Below, in pieces: positions 44,463 to 55,138 of a stretch of 64,000 bases of DNA. Origin of the DNA: Prescottella equi (lineage in GTDB: Bacteria; Actinomycetota; Actinomycetes; Mycobacteriales; Mycobacteriaceae); assembly GCF_020171745.1 (NCBI RefSeq), contig NZ_JAIVAH010000017.1:186001-250000 (forward strand), read 5' to 3'. Made by a program: the position numbers and the translations under genes. Below the pieces are notes generated by a model. It worked only from the letters and a program-made list of their open reading frames with translations, did not search any database and was not told the origin of the DNA. Positions within the stretch are counted from its first letter, which is position 1. The number at the start of each line of letters is the position of its first letter.

Positions 44463-45935
44463 ATGCCCTCCAACACCGTGACCTCGCCGCAGGTAGCCGT
44501 CAACGACATCGGCTCCGCCGAGGACTTCCTCGCCGCCATCGACGCAACGATCAAGTACTTCAACGATGGCGACATCGTCGAAGGCACCATCGTCAAGGTC
44601 GATCGTGACGAGGTCCTTCTCGACATCGGTTACAAGACCGAAGGCGTCATCCCTTCCCGTGAGCTCTCCATCAAGCACGACGTCGACCCCAACGAGGTCG
44701 TCTCCGTGGGCGATGAGGTCGAAGCCCTGGTCCTCACCAAGGAGGACAAGGAAGGCCGTCTGATCCTGTCGAAGAAGCGCGCTCAGTACGAGCGTGCCTG
44801 GGGCACCATCGAGGAGCTCAAGGAGAAGGACGAGGCCGTCAAGGGCACCGTCATCGAGGTCGTCAAGGGTGGCCTCATCCTCGACATCGGTCTCCGCGGC
44901 TTCCTGCCCGCTTCGCTCGTCGAGATGCGTCGCGTCCGCGACCTCCAGCCGTACGTCGGCAAGGAGATCGAGGCCAAGATCATCGAGCTCGACAAGAACC
45001 GCAACAACGTGGTCCTGTCGCGTCGCGCATGGCTCGAGCAGACCCAGTCCGAGGTCCGCAGCGAGTTCCTGCACCAGCTGCAGAAGGGCCAGGTCCGCAA
45101 GGGCGTCGTGTCCTCGATCGTCAACTTCGGTGCGTTCGTCGATCTCGGCGGCGTCGACGGTCTGGTCCACGTCTCCGAGCTGTCCTGGAAGCACATCGAC
45201 CACCCGTCCGAGGTTGTCGAGGTCGGCAACGAGGTCACCGTCGAGGTTCTCGACGTCGACCTGGACCGCGAGCGTGTCTCCCTGTCGCTGAAGGCGACGC
45301 AGGAGGACCCGTGGCGTCAGTTCGCCCGCACCCACGCGATCGGCCAGATCGTGCCGGGCAAGGTCACCAAGCTGGTTCCGTTCGGCGCGTTCGTTCGCGT
45401 CGAGGAGGGAATCGAGGGCCTGGTGCACATCTCCGAGCTGGCCGAGCGCCACGTGGAGGTTCCGGACCAGGTTGTCGGCGTCGGCGACGATGCGCTCGTC
45501 AAGGTCATCGACATCGACCTGGAGCGTCGCCGCATCTCGCTGTCGCTGAAGCAGGCGAACGAGGACTACAACGCCGAGTTCGATCCGTCCAAGTACGGCA
45601 TGGCCGACTCGTACGACGATCAGGGCAACTACATCTTCCCCGAGGGCTTCGATCCCGAGACCAACGAATGGCTCGAGGGCTTCGACAAGCAGCGTGAGGA
45701 GTGGGAGTCCCGCTACGCCGAGGCTGAGCGTCGCCACAAGATGCACACCGCTCAGATGGAGAAGATGGCTGCGGACGAGGCTGCCGAGGCTGCGGCCGGC
45801 GCTTCGGGCACCAACTACTCCTCGGAGTCGGGCTCGGACGAGGGCGCTGCCGTGTCCTCCGAGTCCGCCGGTGGCTCGCTGGCCAGCGATGCGCAGCTCG
45901 CTGCACTGCGTGAGAAGCTGTCGGGCAACGCCTGA
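44463..45935 (+). CDS. rpsA: 30S ribosomal protein S1
   Basis: 490 residues with four S1/OB domains at about 36-105, 122-188, 208-278 and 295-365; each repeats GxxVxGxVxxVxxxGxxVDLG with SLK or LSKK ends. The C-terminal ~120 residues are acidic and disordered, the part reported for mycobacterial RpsA as a pyrazinoic-acid-related region. It recruits mRNA to the 30S subunit. ATG at 44463 without a ribosome site, usual for rpsA. Codon use is strongly biased, as expected for a highly expressed gene. Confidence 0.97.
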   Translation: MPSNTVTSPQVAVNDIGSAEDFLAAIDATIKYFNDGDIVEGTIVKVDRDEVLLDIGYKTEGVIPSRELSIKHDVDPNEVVSVGDEVEALVLTKEDKEGRLILSKKRAQYERAWGTIEELKEKDEAVKGTVIEVVKGGLILDIGLRGFLPASLVEMRRVRDLQPYVGKEIEAKIIELDKNRNNVVLSRRAWLEQTQSEVRSEFLHQLQKGQVRKGVVSSIVNFGAFVDLGGVDGLVHVSELSWKHIDHPSEVVEVGNEVTVEVLDVDLDRERVSLSLKATQEDPWRQFARTHAIGQIVPGKVTKLVPFGAFVRVEEGIEGLVHISELAERHVEVPDQVVGVGDDALVKVIDIDLERRRISLSLKQANEDYNAEFDPSKYGMADSYDDQGNYIFPEGFDPETNEWLEGFDKQREEWESRYAEAERRHKMHTAQMEKMAADEAAEAAAGASGTNYSSESGSDEGAAVSSESAGGSLASDAQLAALREKLSGNA

Positions 45936-45970
45936 TAGCGACAGCCTGAGCATTCAGGCTTGATCTGCCG

Positions 45971-46009
45971 GAAGACCCCGGCCCTGACACTGTCAGGGCC
46001 GGGGTCTTC
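45971..46009 (+). terminator. rpsA terminator
   Basis: Perfect 17-bp stem (45971-45987 with 45993-46009), 5-nt loop, 35 bp after the rpsA stop. Confidence 0.85.
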
Positions 46010-46026
46010 TGTATGTCCCGCCCCCT

Positions 46027-46090
46027 CGCGTTTTGCGCACTTGGCGTGCGCGGTCCTCGGCGCGTCATCGCGCCAAGTGCGCAAAACGCG
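46027..46090. repeat. 20-bp perfect inverted repeat with 24-nt spacer
   Basis: Arms 46027-46046 and 46071-46090 are exact complements and unusually AT-rich in the middle (TTTTGCGCACTTGGCG core). It lies between the rpsA terminator and another hairpin and belongs to no gene. The form resembles a dispersed REP-like palindrome, but only one copy is in this window. Confidence 0.8.
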
Positions 46091-46113
46091 GGCCGACAGA
46101 TGCGGCAGAGACG

Positions 46114-46149
46114 ACAGTGGCCCGATCCCTGCTGGGATCGGGCCACTGT
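46114..46149. terminator. 16-bp hairpin after the 70-residue gene
   Basis: Perfect 16-bp stem (46114-46129 with 46134-46149), loop TGCT, 20 bp beyond the stop of the minus-strand small gene. No T-run. Confidence 0.75.
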
Positions 46150-46168
46150 GCGTGTCCTGTGCGGGCGA

Positions 46169-46381
46169 TCAGCCCGCTGCGGCAGGCACCCATCGGGTGG
46201 GCATGGTCGCCGTTCGCTTCTTGATGGTCGCGAAGCTGTGGCGAGCGGGGCTCAGGATACTGGTGAACCAGTTGCGTCGGTGCTCTGCGAGCGCCGTGGC
46301 CACCTCGGGGATGAGGATGGCGTGGATGCCGTTCTCCATGCCGAGACGGTGCCGACCGGGACGGGTGGGATGAGTGCTCAT
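46169..46381 (-). CDS. conserved-looking 70-residue protein of unknown function
   Basis: 70 residues, basic, with no signal peptide or strong membrane segment: GMENGIHAILIPEVATALAE then HRRNWFTSILSPARHSFATI. The ATG at 46381 has AGGAGA six nt upstream and the gene ends in a 16-bp hairpin, so it is probably a real, well-translated gene. Amphipathic helices are likely. No family recognised. Confidence 0.7.
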   Translation of the reverse strand: MSTHPTRPGRHRLGMENGIHAILIPEVATALAEHRRNWFTSILSPARHSFATIKKRTATMPTRWVPAAAG

Positions 46382-46507
46382 GCGCTTCTCCTACTCGAGT
46401 CAATCGGCTGTTCGGACGGTCTCCGAAAGGGTATCTGGCCAGGTCGAAGAACCCCGTCATTTGGTGCGTAGATGATCTTCGGCGTGTTTGGTGACAGACT
46501 GGTCCGC

Positions 46508-47731
46508 GTGTTGAGAGTGGGCCTCACGGGAGGCATCGGAGCCGGTAAGTCGACCGTGTCGAAGGTTCTCGCGGAATTGGGTGCGGTGATCGTCGACGCC
46601 GACCTGATCGCCCGGGAGGTCGTCGAGCCTGGAACGCCGGGTCTCGCGGCGCTGGTCGACGCATTCGGCGACGGAATCCTGCACGACGACGGCACGCTGA
46701 ATCGTCCGGCCTTGGCGGAGAGGGCATTCGGCAGCGACGACTCGCGAATGCTGCTCAACTCGATCCTGCATCCGCTCATCGGCGCGCGTACCGCGGAACT
46801 CGTCGACGGCGCACCCGTCGATGGAATTGTCGTGCAGGACATCCCGCTGCTCGTCGAGGGCCGCATGGGGCCTGCGTTCAATCTCGTTGTCGTCGTGTAC
46901 GTCGACCAGGAGGAACGGGTCCGGCGTCTCGTCGAGCTGCGAGGCATGCCGGAGGCCGACGCGCGGGCTCGGATCGCGGCGCAGGCCTCCGACGCGCAGC
47001 GGCGCGAGGCTGCGGACGTCCTGCTCGACAACAGCGGAGCGCCCGAGTTGATCCGTGAGCAGGCCCGCGCGCTGTTCGCCGATCGCCTGACGCCTTTCGA
47101 GGCCAACCTACGGACCGCCACGGTCGTGTCGGTGCCGCCGATCGTGCGCCCGTCGGACCCCGACTGGGCGGCGCAGGGCCGGCGCCTGGTCGAGCGACTG
47201 CGGCTGGTGTGCGGAGCCGAGGCCGTGCGAATCGATCATGTCGGCTCCACCGCCGTGCCCGGTCTCGACGCGCGCGACCTGATCGATGTCCAGATCACCG
47301 TGAAGGACCTCGCAGCCGCCGATGCGCTCGCCGGATCGCTCGCTGCAGCGGGATTCCCGCGTATCGACGACGAGAACCGCGACGCGCCCAAGCCGGCGTA
47401 CGGCGTCGGGGGCGAAGGCGATCCGGGGCTGTGGGACAAGCGCACGCACGGCGGCGCCGACCCCGGACGGCCCGTCCGGATCAGTCTCCGCGTCGAGGGG
47501 TGGCCGGGGCAGCAGTTCGCGCTGCTGCTGCGGGACTGGCTGATCGCGGACGCGGAGGCGCGGGCCGAGTTCCTCGAGGTCAAGCGGGCTGCGGCGGCAA
47601 CTGCTGCCGAGAACGCACACGAGTCCGACGCGGACGCGGCGTATGCCGATGCCGTCGCGCCCTGGTTCGACCAGGGCTACCAGCGGGCGTGGGCGTGGGC
47701 CGAGGCTACCGGGTGGACGCCCGGCGACTGA
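46508..47731 (+). CDS. coaE: dephospho-CoA kinase fused to a GrpB/UPF0157 domain
   Basis: 407 residues. The N-terminal CoaE kinase (1-200) has P-loop GLTGGIGAGKST, VDADLIAREVVEPGTPGL and IPLLVEG. The C-terminal half (about 215-400) is a GrpB-like nucleotidyltransferase-fold domain: VRIDHVGSTAVPGLDARDLI with the DxQ of the fold. The length and fusion match mycobacterial CoaE (Rv1631), where the C-terminal domain aids folding. It makes CoA in the last step of the pathway. GTG at 46508. Confidence 0.94.
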   Translation: MLRVGLTGGIGAGKSTVSKVLAELGAVIVDADLIAREVVEPGTPGLAALVDAFGDGILHDDGTLNRPALAERAFGSDDSRMLLNSILHPLIGARTAELVDGAPVDGIVVQDIPLLVEGRMGPAFNLVVVVYVDQEERVRRLVELRGMPEADARARIAAQASDAQRREAADVLLDNSGAPELIREQARALFADRLTPFEANLRTATVVSVPPIVRPSDPDWAAQGRRLVERLRLVCGAEAVRIDHVGSTAVPGLDARDLIDVQITVKDLAAADALAGSLAAAGFPRIDDENRDAPKPAYGVGGEGDPGLWDKRTHGGADPGRPVRISLRVEGWPGQQFALLLRDWLIADAEARAEFLEVKRAAAATAAENAHESDADAAYADAVAPWFDQGYQRAWAWAEATGWTPGD

Positions 47732-47737
47732 CGGCCG

Positions 47738-48322
47738 TCACCGCCAGCTGATCGGCATGCCCTTCGACGCGAGCCACGCGTCCATGTCGTGGCCGTGGGC
47801 GGCGATCCCGTCGACGGCCGCCACCGCCCGCTGCACCGCGCGATCGGCCGTCCGCGGCGAGATGTAGCCGTGCGCGGTAGCGGAGATCAGTTCGTCGACG
47901 TCGAGGAGTTCGGTCTCCCGCCCGGTCCGGACGACCAGGTCGAGGTAGTGGTCCTCGGCCTTCCACACGTCGGAGCCGCGGGTGAAGTCGCCGATGTCGA
48001 TGTAGTGATCCTGATCGCGGTCGTGGTAAGGGTGGAAGTGGAAGACCGACGCCCGGATCCCGAGATCCGGGATGATCCAGGACTCCAGGTAGTGGAACTG
48101 CGGGTGGTCCGCCGTACGCGCCATGTACAGCCCCCATTGCTCGAGGCGGTAGTGGTCGACCGGGCGCACGAAACCTTTGGGATCGGTGTTGGTGCACTCG
48201 GTGACGTTGAAGTATTCGATCTTGGGGCGGTGCGCCGGAGCCAGGTCGACCGTCGGCAGGTAGACGGCTGCGGGGGGTGCCGGCGGGGCAGCTGCGGCGA
48301 TGCCAGGTTCGACGTTCTCCAT
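47738..48322 (-). CDS. DUF402 family protein (Rv1632c type)
   Basis: 194 residues. A DUF402 beta-barrel with IEYFNVTECTNTDPKGFVRP, LEQWGLYMARTADHP and the conserved acidic motif DIGDFTRGSDVWKAEDHYLD. Other DUF402 proteins are nucleoside phosphate phosphatases or RNA-associated, with a divalent metal in this barrel. The ATG at 48322 is chosen because the first 25 residues are already low complexity (AAAAPPAPPAAV); the upstream frame is antisense to the uvrB promoter. Confidence 0.85.
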   Translation of the reverse strand: MENVEPGIAAAAPPAPPAAVYLPTVDLAPAHRPKIEYFNVTECTNTDPKGFVRPVDHYRLEQWGLYMARTADHPQFHYLESWIIPDLGIRASVFHFHPYHDRDQDHYIDIGDFTRGSDVWKAEDHYLDLVVRTGRETELLDVDELISATAHGYISPRTADRAVQRAVAAVDGIAAHGHDMDAWLASKGMPISWR

Positions 48323-48396
48323 ACAGCAAGAAAGTACCGGCAAACGTGGTGCAGGGCACTGGCGATCGACCGGGCGTCGGACAGCGTTATGAGAAC

Positions 48397-48419
48397 TTGT
48401 CGGAACCGGCGCATACCCT
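48397..48419 (+). promoter_or_regulatory. RecA-NDp/PafBC-type promoter of uvrB
   Basis: TTGTCGGAA, 8 bp, TACCCT. Seven of nine positions match TTGTCRGTG, the spacing is exactly 8, and the -10 ends 6 bp before the ATG, giving a leaderless mRNA. Confidence 0.7.
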
Positions 48420-48425
48420 GGTGAC

Positions 48426-50582
<2,157 letters not shown>

Positions 50583-50603
50583 GGGCCACTACGCTTCTCG
50601 GAC

Positions 50604-51476
50604 ATGGACGTACATCTCGCCGGACGCACCGCGCGGTCCCTCGAACTTCTGCATTCGCTCGCCTACTTCGCACCCGAGGTGGAACAGGAACTGGTCGGGA
50701 GTGGACTCGAGTCGGGCCGAATGACGTACTTCGTGGGGCGGTCCGCACCGATGGGCGCGGTGTCTGCGGGGGTCGTCACGGCGGTCTTCTACAACTTCAA
50801 CCCGTCGCTGATCGCCGACGTGCTGCCGCGCGCCTGGAAGCTCGCGAATCCCGACGAGGTCGTGCAGGCGCGGTATCGAGGCGTCGACGCCGCCTATCGG
50901 GTGCTGCTCGGTGAGAAGGCGATCGCCTCACAGGCGATGTCGGAGGCTGCTCAGCTCGCCGCGATTGCGGCGCAGGCGATCCCGGGCGTCGACGGGCGAC
51001 CGCTGTACGCGGGGTATGCGGCACTGGAGTGGCCGGAGCAGCCGCACCTGGTGCTGTGGCACGCGCTGACTCTGCTCCGCGAGTACCGCGGGGACGGACA
51101 CGTGGCGGCGCTGCAGACCGCAGGTCTCAGCGGTCTCGAGGCGCTGATCACGCACACGGCGGCCGGTATCGGGTTCCGGAAGTCGTTCGCGCAGTCGCGT
51201 CGCGGATGGAGCGGCGAGGAGTGGTCGGCGGCGGTCGCCGGCCTGGTCGACCGCGAACTGTTGACGCCGGGAGGCGAATTGACCGGGGACGGTCGCGAGC
51301 TGCGTGAGGTCGTCGAGGATCTCACCGACGACCTTGCGTCGGCGCCCTGGACCGGTCTGGGCGAGGACGGCGCCGCACGCCTGGCCGAACTCGCCGCTCC
51401 GTGGTGCCGGACCGTGCGTGCGTCGGGACTGTTCCCGGAGTCGCTGTTCGGGCCGCGGTACGGCGAGTCTCGCTGA
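50604..51476 (+). CDS. SCO6745-type helical family protein
   Basis: 290 residues, all-alpha, Ala/Leu-rich: RTARSLELLHSLAYFAPE, RMTYFVGRSAPMGAVSAGVV, VFYNFNPSLIADVLPRAW, WHALTLLREYRGDGHVAAL. These match the SCO6745 family, abundant in actinobacteria and without a defined function; the RGDGHxAAL segment is conserved in it. Downstream of uvrB by 21 bp, so it may be co-transcribed. ATG at 50604; no clear ribosome site. Confidence 0.8.
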   Translation: MDVHLAGRTARSLELLHSLAYFAPEVEQELVGSGLESGRMTYFVGRSAPMGAVSAGVVTAVFYNFNPSLIADVLPRAWKLANPDEVVQARYRGVDAAYRVLLGEKAIASQAMSEAAQLAAIAAQAIPGVDGRPLYAGYAALEWPEQPHLVLWHALTLLREYRGDGHVAALQTAGLSGLEALITHTAAGIGFRKSFAQSRRGWSGEEWSAAVAGLVDRELLTPGGELTGDGRELREVVEDLTDDLASAPWTGLGEDGAARLAELAAPWCRTVRASGLFPESLFGPRYGESR

Positions 51477-51675
51477 CCGGGTGTCCCATCCAGCGGAATC
51501 CCGTGGTGAAATGGTGGCAGGGGTGGGTCCGTCCACCGGGGGATGAAGCATGTTGTGCCGCAATTCCACCTGACGTCGCGCGGATGCGGATAGTGTCAGC
51601 GCAGCGAACGGTGATCTTCGGTCGAACAGGGCATGCTGCCGGAGTCCTCGATCGAACGCACACATGGAGGAATCA

Positions 51676-52128
51676 ATGACCGCGTACCGGACCGTCGTCG
51701 TCGGAACCGATGGATCGGATTCGTCGTACCGCGCAGTCGACAAGGCTGCAGCCCTTGCGGGTGCCGCGGATGCGAAGCTGGTGATCGCGTGCGCCTACTA
51801 CCCTGCGGACCCGAAGGACACCGAAGCCGCGCAGGACACACTGCGTGAGGACGCCTACCAGGTGACCGGGTCGGCGCCGACGTTCGAGATCCTCCGTTCG
51901 GCGCGCGAGCGTGCGGTCGCGGCGGGCGCGAAGGAGATCGTGGAACGTGCGGTCGTCGGTGCGCCGGTGGATTCGCTCCTCGCCCTGGTCGACGAGGTGG
52001 ACGCCGATCTTCTGGTCGTCGGTAACCGTGGACTCAACACGCTGACGGGTCGTCTGCTCGGCTCGGTTCCGTCCGACGCGGCACGGAAGTCGACCTCGGA
52101 CGTCCTCATCGTGCACACGGTTCGCTGA
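51676..52128 (+). CDS. universal stress protein (Rv1636 type)
   Basis: 150 residues, a single USP domain: TVVVGTDGSDSSYRAVDKAA at the N-terminus and the ATP/cAMP-binding G-x2-G-x9-G motif in VVGNRGLNTLTGRLLGSVPS. The M. tuberculosis orthologue Rv1636, at the same locus, binds cAMP. ATG at 51676 with GGAGG upstream; an ATG at 51664 would put the ribosome site inside the gene. Cytoplasmic. Confidence 0.93.
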   Translation: MTAYRTVVVGTDGSDSSYRAVDKAAALAGAADAKLVIACAYYPADPKDTEAAQDTLREDAYQVTGSAPTFEILRSARERAVAAGAKEIVERAVVGAPVDSLLALVDEVDADLLVVGNRGLNTLTGRLLGSVPSDAARKSTSDVLIVHTVR

Positions 52129-52140
52129 CGGTTCGGATTT

Positions 52141-52557
52141 TCAGCAGAAGTCGCTGCGCGTCGAATCGAGCAACAACCGAGCGGACCGCTCGACGGTGAG
52201 TGCACCGCCTGACTGGCTGGCGGCGTAGGCGGCCGTCGATTGCAGGTACGGGAGGATCTCCGAATCGGGTGTGCCGGCCGAAATTTGCCGGCACACCCCG
52301 TCGGCGAGCGCGAACAGCGTCTGGTCGGGCACGACCACGGGGAAGCCCTCGGTCGCGAGCACCTCGACGAGGTGCGCGGTGCGGGTGTCGGCCACGGTCG
52401 CGAGCGTCGAGGGCCCCGGAGATTCCGTAACCGGATCAGCGGGAGGGCCGGCGGGGTTCGTGGCGCCGCACGCCGCCAACGACACCGTCATCGCGCCGAC
52501 TACCAACGCGGTGGGCAGTGCGCGCACGGCGCGGCCCCGCAGACGCGATCGGGTCAC
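52141..52557 (-). CDS. DUF732-type lipoprotein
   Basis: 138 residues. Signal with RGRAVRALPTALVVGAMTV and lipobox SLAAC. The mature domain has HLVEVLATEGFPVVVPDQTL, ADGVCRQISAG and a C-terminal Cys, the two-Cys helical DUF732 fold common in mycobacteria. GTG at 52557 with GAGGAG upstream. Role unknown. Confidence 0.8.
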   Translation of the reverse strand: MTRSRLRGRAVRALPTALVVGAMTVSLAACGATNPAGPPADPVTESPGPSTLATVADTRTAHLVEVLATEGFPVVVPDQTLFALADGVCRQISAGTPDSEILPYLQSTAAYAASQSGGALTVERSARLLLDSTRSDFC

Positions 52558-52665
52558 GATCTCCTCTTCCTGTCCAATAGCCGACGGTCGGGTCGCCCAG
52601 GGAGGGGACCCGCGGTCCCTGGGCACCGTACCGCCTCGACCTTGCCGCCAGAGGCTGTTGGGCGA

Positions 52666-54942
52666 TCAGGCTCGTGCGGCGACCGAATCGTCCAGCGCGC
52701 CGAGGACGCTCGGCAGCGGCCGGGCATGGACGATGCCGAGGCGCTGCGTCGCCCGCGTCAGTGCGACGTAGAGGTCGTTCATGCCGCGCGGTGACTCGTC
52801 GAGCAGGTTCTGCGGCTCGACGATGATGACCGAATCGAACTCGAGACCCTTCGCGTCCTTGACCGTCAGCACGCTCACGTCGTCGGACCGCAGATCTGCG
52901 AGCTGTGCGACGTGCTCATGTCCCGCTAGGACGGCCGTCAGCCCGGGGCCGGACTCGTCGGCGACGCGTCGGCGAACCTCGTCGAGGACGACGGCGGAGT
53001 CGACGCGCTGCGCCCACGGCGCATGGCCCGAGGCGCGAACCGACCGGGGCACCGTCTGGTCAGGATCGATCTCCGCGAGAACCTGGTGGGCGAGCTCCAT
53101 GATCTCCGAGGGCGTGCGGTAGTTGACGGTGAGCTGGGTCAGCTTCCAGCGCTGCGCTACGTACGGTCCGAGAACGTCCTGCCACGACGAGCTGCCCGCA
53201 GGGTCGCCGGTCTGCGCGGTGTCTCCGACGAGGGTCATCCACCGATTGGGGATGCGGCGCATCAACATTCGCCATGCCATCTCGGACAGTTCCTGTGCCT
53301 CGTCGACGATCACGTGGCCGTACGTCCACGTGCGATCGCCCGCGGCGCGCTCGGCAGTGGTCCGGTGGCGGCCGAGGTCCTGACGTTCGGCCAGCTGGCT
53401 GGCATCGATGAGGTCGTAGGCCATCAGGATCTCGGGATCCATCTCGTCCTCGAGGTCCTGTGGTGCCGATCCGGTGAGGATGTCGAGAGCGCCCTGCGCG
53501 TCCGCGATCTGGGCCCGCCAGCGACGTTGTGCGCGTTCGCGTTCGGCGGCGTCGTCGATACCGAGCAGCTCCGCGAGCTCGTCGAGCAGCGGTGCGTCGG
53601 CGGCGCTGAACCCGACGCCGGAGGTGCGGAGCAGTACCGCTCGCTCGGCGTCGCTGAGCCCGGGCGCGGCCGATGCCAGCCTTTCGGCGGAGCGGAGCAG
53701 GTCGGTCAGGACCTGCTGCGCGGTCAGCTCCGGCCACAACGCGTCGAGGGCGGCCATGATGGACGGGTCCTCGCGCATCTCGTCCCGCATGTCGGCGACG
53801 TCGTCGCGGCTGAGGAGGTTCGAGCCGTCGAGGACGTTTCGTCCGAGGGTGGCCGCGAGTTGGTCGGCGAGGGCCTCGATCGCGGCGGACACGAAGATCG
53901 GCCGAGCCAGGTTGTGCGGGCGCCGCGACGACCGCGCACGGCCGCGTGCCCGGGTGACGACCTTGCGGTCGAGCGTGATCGGGTAGGTGTCGAAGCGCAG
54001 TTCGATCGGCGACTTCGGCACTTCCTGGCGGTCGCGGACCGCCTTCTTCAGCACGTCGATCATCGCCAGGGAACCCTTGAGTTCGCCCGCCTCCAGCGAG
54101 TCCTCACGGGTGGCACGGACGCCCGGGTAGAGGTCACCGATGGTCGAGAGCAGGACGCCGGTCTCACCGAGCGAGGGCAGGACCTGGCTGATGTAGTCGA
54201 GGAACGTGGAATTGGGGCCGATGATGAGGACGCCGGCCTTCTCCAACTGCTGCCGGTACGTGTACAGGAGGTAGGCGGCGCGGTGCAGGGCGACTGCGGT
54301 CTTGCCGGTGCCCGGGCCGCCCTGCACGACGAGGACGCTCCGGTGTGTCGAGCGAATGATCGCGTCCTGCTCGCTCTGGATGGTCTCGACGATGTCGTGC
54401 ATCTGGCCGGTGCGGGCCGCGTTGAGTGCGGACAGCAGGGCACTTTCACCTGCGACGCCGCCGGCGCCGCCGTCACCGTGCGCCTGTGCCGCATCGAGGT
54501 CGAGGTACTCGTCGTTGATCGCGGTGACCGTCCGGCGCCGGGACCGGATGTGGCGCCGACGGGTGACGCCCTCCGGCGCGGCGGGGGTCGCGAGATAGAA
54601 CGGCCGCGCGAGGGGAGCGCGCCAGTCGAGCAGCAGCGTCTCGTAGTCGCCGTCCTCGTCGAGGATCCCGACGCGTCCGACGTAGCGGTGCTCGCCGTCG
54701 ACGTCGATCCGGCCGAAGCACAGCCCGTTCTCCGCTGCGTCGTACCGGGCCAGGTCCTCGGTGTACATCTGGGTGAACGACTCGCGCTCGCTCCGGGCCT
54801 GCGGGGTTCCACCGCCCTCGAGGAGCACCCGGCTGAGCCGGTTCGAGGCGTATGCGCGCAGGCCGTCGAGGCGTTCGTACAGCATCGACACATACCCCTG
54901 CTCGTGGTCGAGATCAGGGTGCACGGGGGACTCGTCCGGCAA
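52666..54942 (-). CDS. helD: HelD-type RNA polymerase-associated helicase
   Basis: 758 residues, UvrD/Rep-like SF1 with a long N-terminal arm (1-160: EQGYVSMLYERLDGLRAYA) as in mycobacterial HelD. Walker A QGGPGTGKTAVALHRAAYLL, Walker B HVIVDEAQELSEMAW, motif IV NYRTPSEIMELAHQVL, and motif VI LYVALTRATQRLGIV. HelD pulls stalled RNA polymerase off DNA; the Streptomyces relative HelR protects against rifamycins. The TTG start at 54942 has AGGAGA six nt upstream. The middle domain has basic RARGRARSSRRP stretches. Confidence 0.88.
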   Translation of the reverse strand: MPDESPVHPDLDHEQGYVSMLYERLDGLRAYASNRLSRVLLEGGGTPQARSERESFTQMYTEDLARYDAAENGLCFGRIDVDGEHRYVGRVGILDEDGDYETLLLDWRAPLARPFYLATPAAPEGVTRRRHIRSRRRTVTAINDEYLDLDAAQAHGDGGAGGVAGESALLSALNAARTGQMHDIVETIQSEQDAIIRSTHRSVLVVQGGPGTGKTAVALHRAAYLLYTYRQQLEKAGVLIIGPNSTFLDYISQVLPSLGETGVLLSTIGDLYPGVRATREDSLEAGELKGSLAMIDVLKKAVRDRQEVPKSPIELRFDTYPITLDRKVVTRARGRARSSRRPHNLARPIFVSAAIEALADQLAATLGRNVLDGSNLLSRDDVADMRDEMREDPSIMAALDALWPELTAQQVLTDLLRSAERLASAAPGLSDAERAVLLRTSGVGFSAADAPLLDELAELLGIDDAAERERAQRRWRAQIADAQGALDILTGSAPQDLEDEMDPEILMAYDLIDASQLAERQDLGRHRTTAERAAGDRTWTYGHVIVDEAQELSEMAWRMLMRRIPNRWMTLVGDTAQTGDPAGSSSWQDVLGPYVAQRWKLTQLTVNYRTPSEIMELAHQVLAEIDPDQTVPRSVRASGHAPWAQRVDSAVVLDEVRRRVADESGPGLTAVLAGHEHVAQLADLRSDDVSVLTVKDAKGLEFDSVIIVEPQNLLDESPRGMNDLYVALTRATQRLGIVHARPLPSVLGALDDSVAARA

Positions 54943-55138
54943 GGGGGTCTCCTATTCGAGAACGGCAGAAAAGCGCCCAAGCAGTCTAGTGGGCGGGGTG
55001 GATCCCCGCAGAATCCCAGGTGGCAGCGTCGTTCACCCCGGCGGAGGAATCGACCGCGAGGATCGTGCATGACGACCCGTGGATCCGGGTATGCGAGCGG
55101 GTGAACGAGTCGAGAATCCGAAGCAGAAGGGTGTGCGA

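Noticed and set aside
48323-48425. LexA/SOS box at uvrB
   Set aside because: No TCGAAC-N4-GTTCGA palindrome; the RecA-NDp-type promoter explains the region better. The same holds for uvrA.
53023-55104. 693-codon plus-strand frame opposite helD
   Set aside because: Antisense shadow of the helicase gene.
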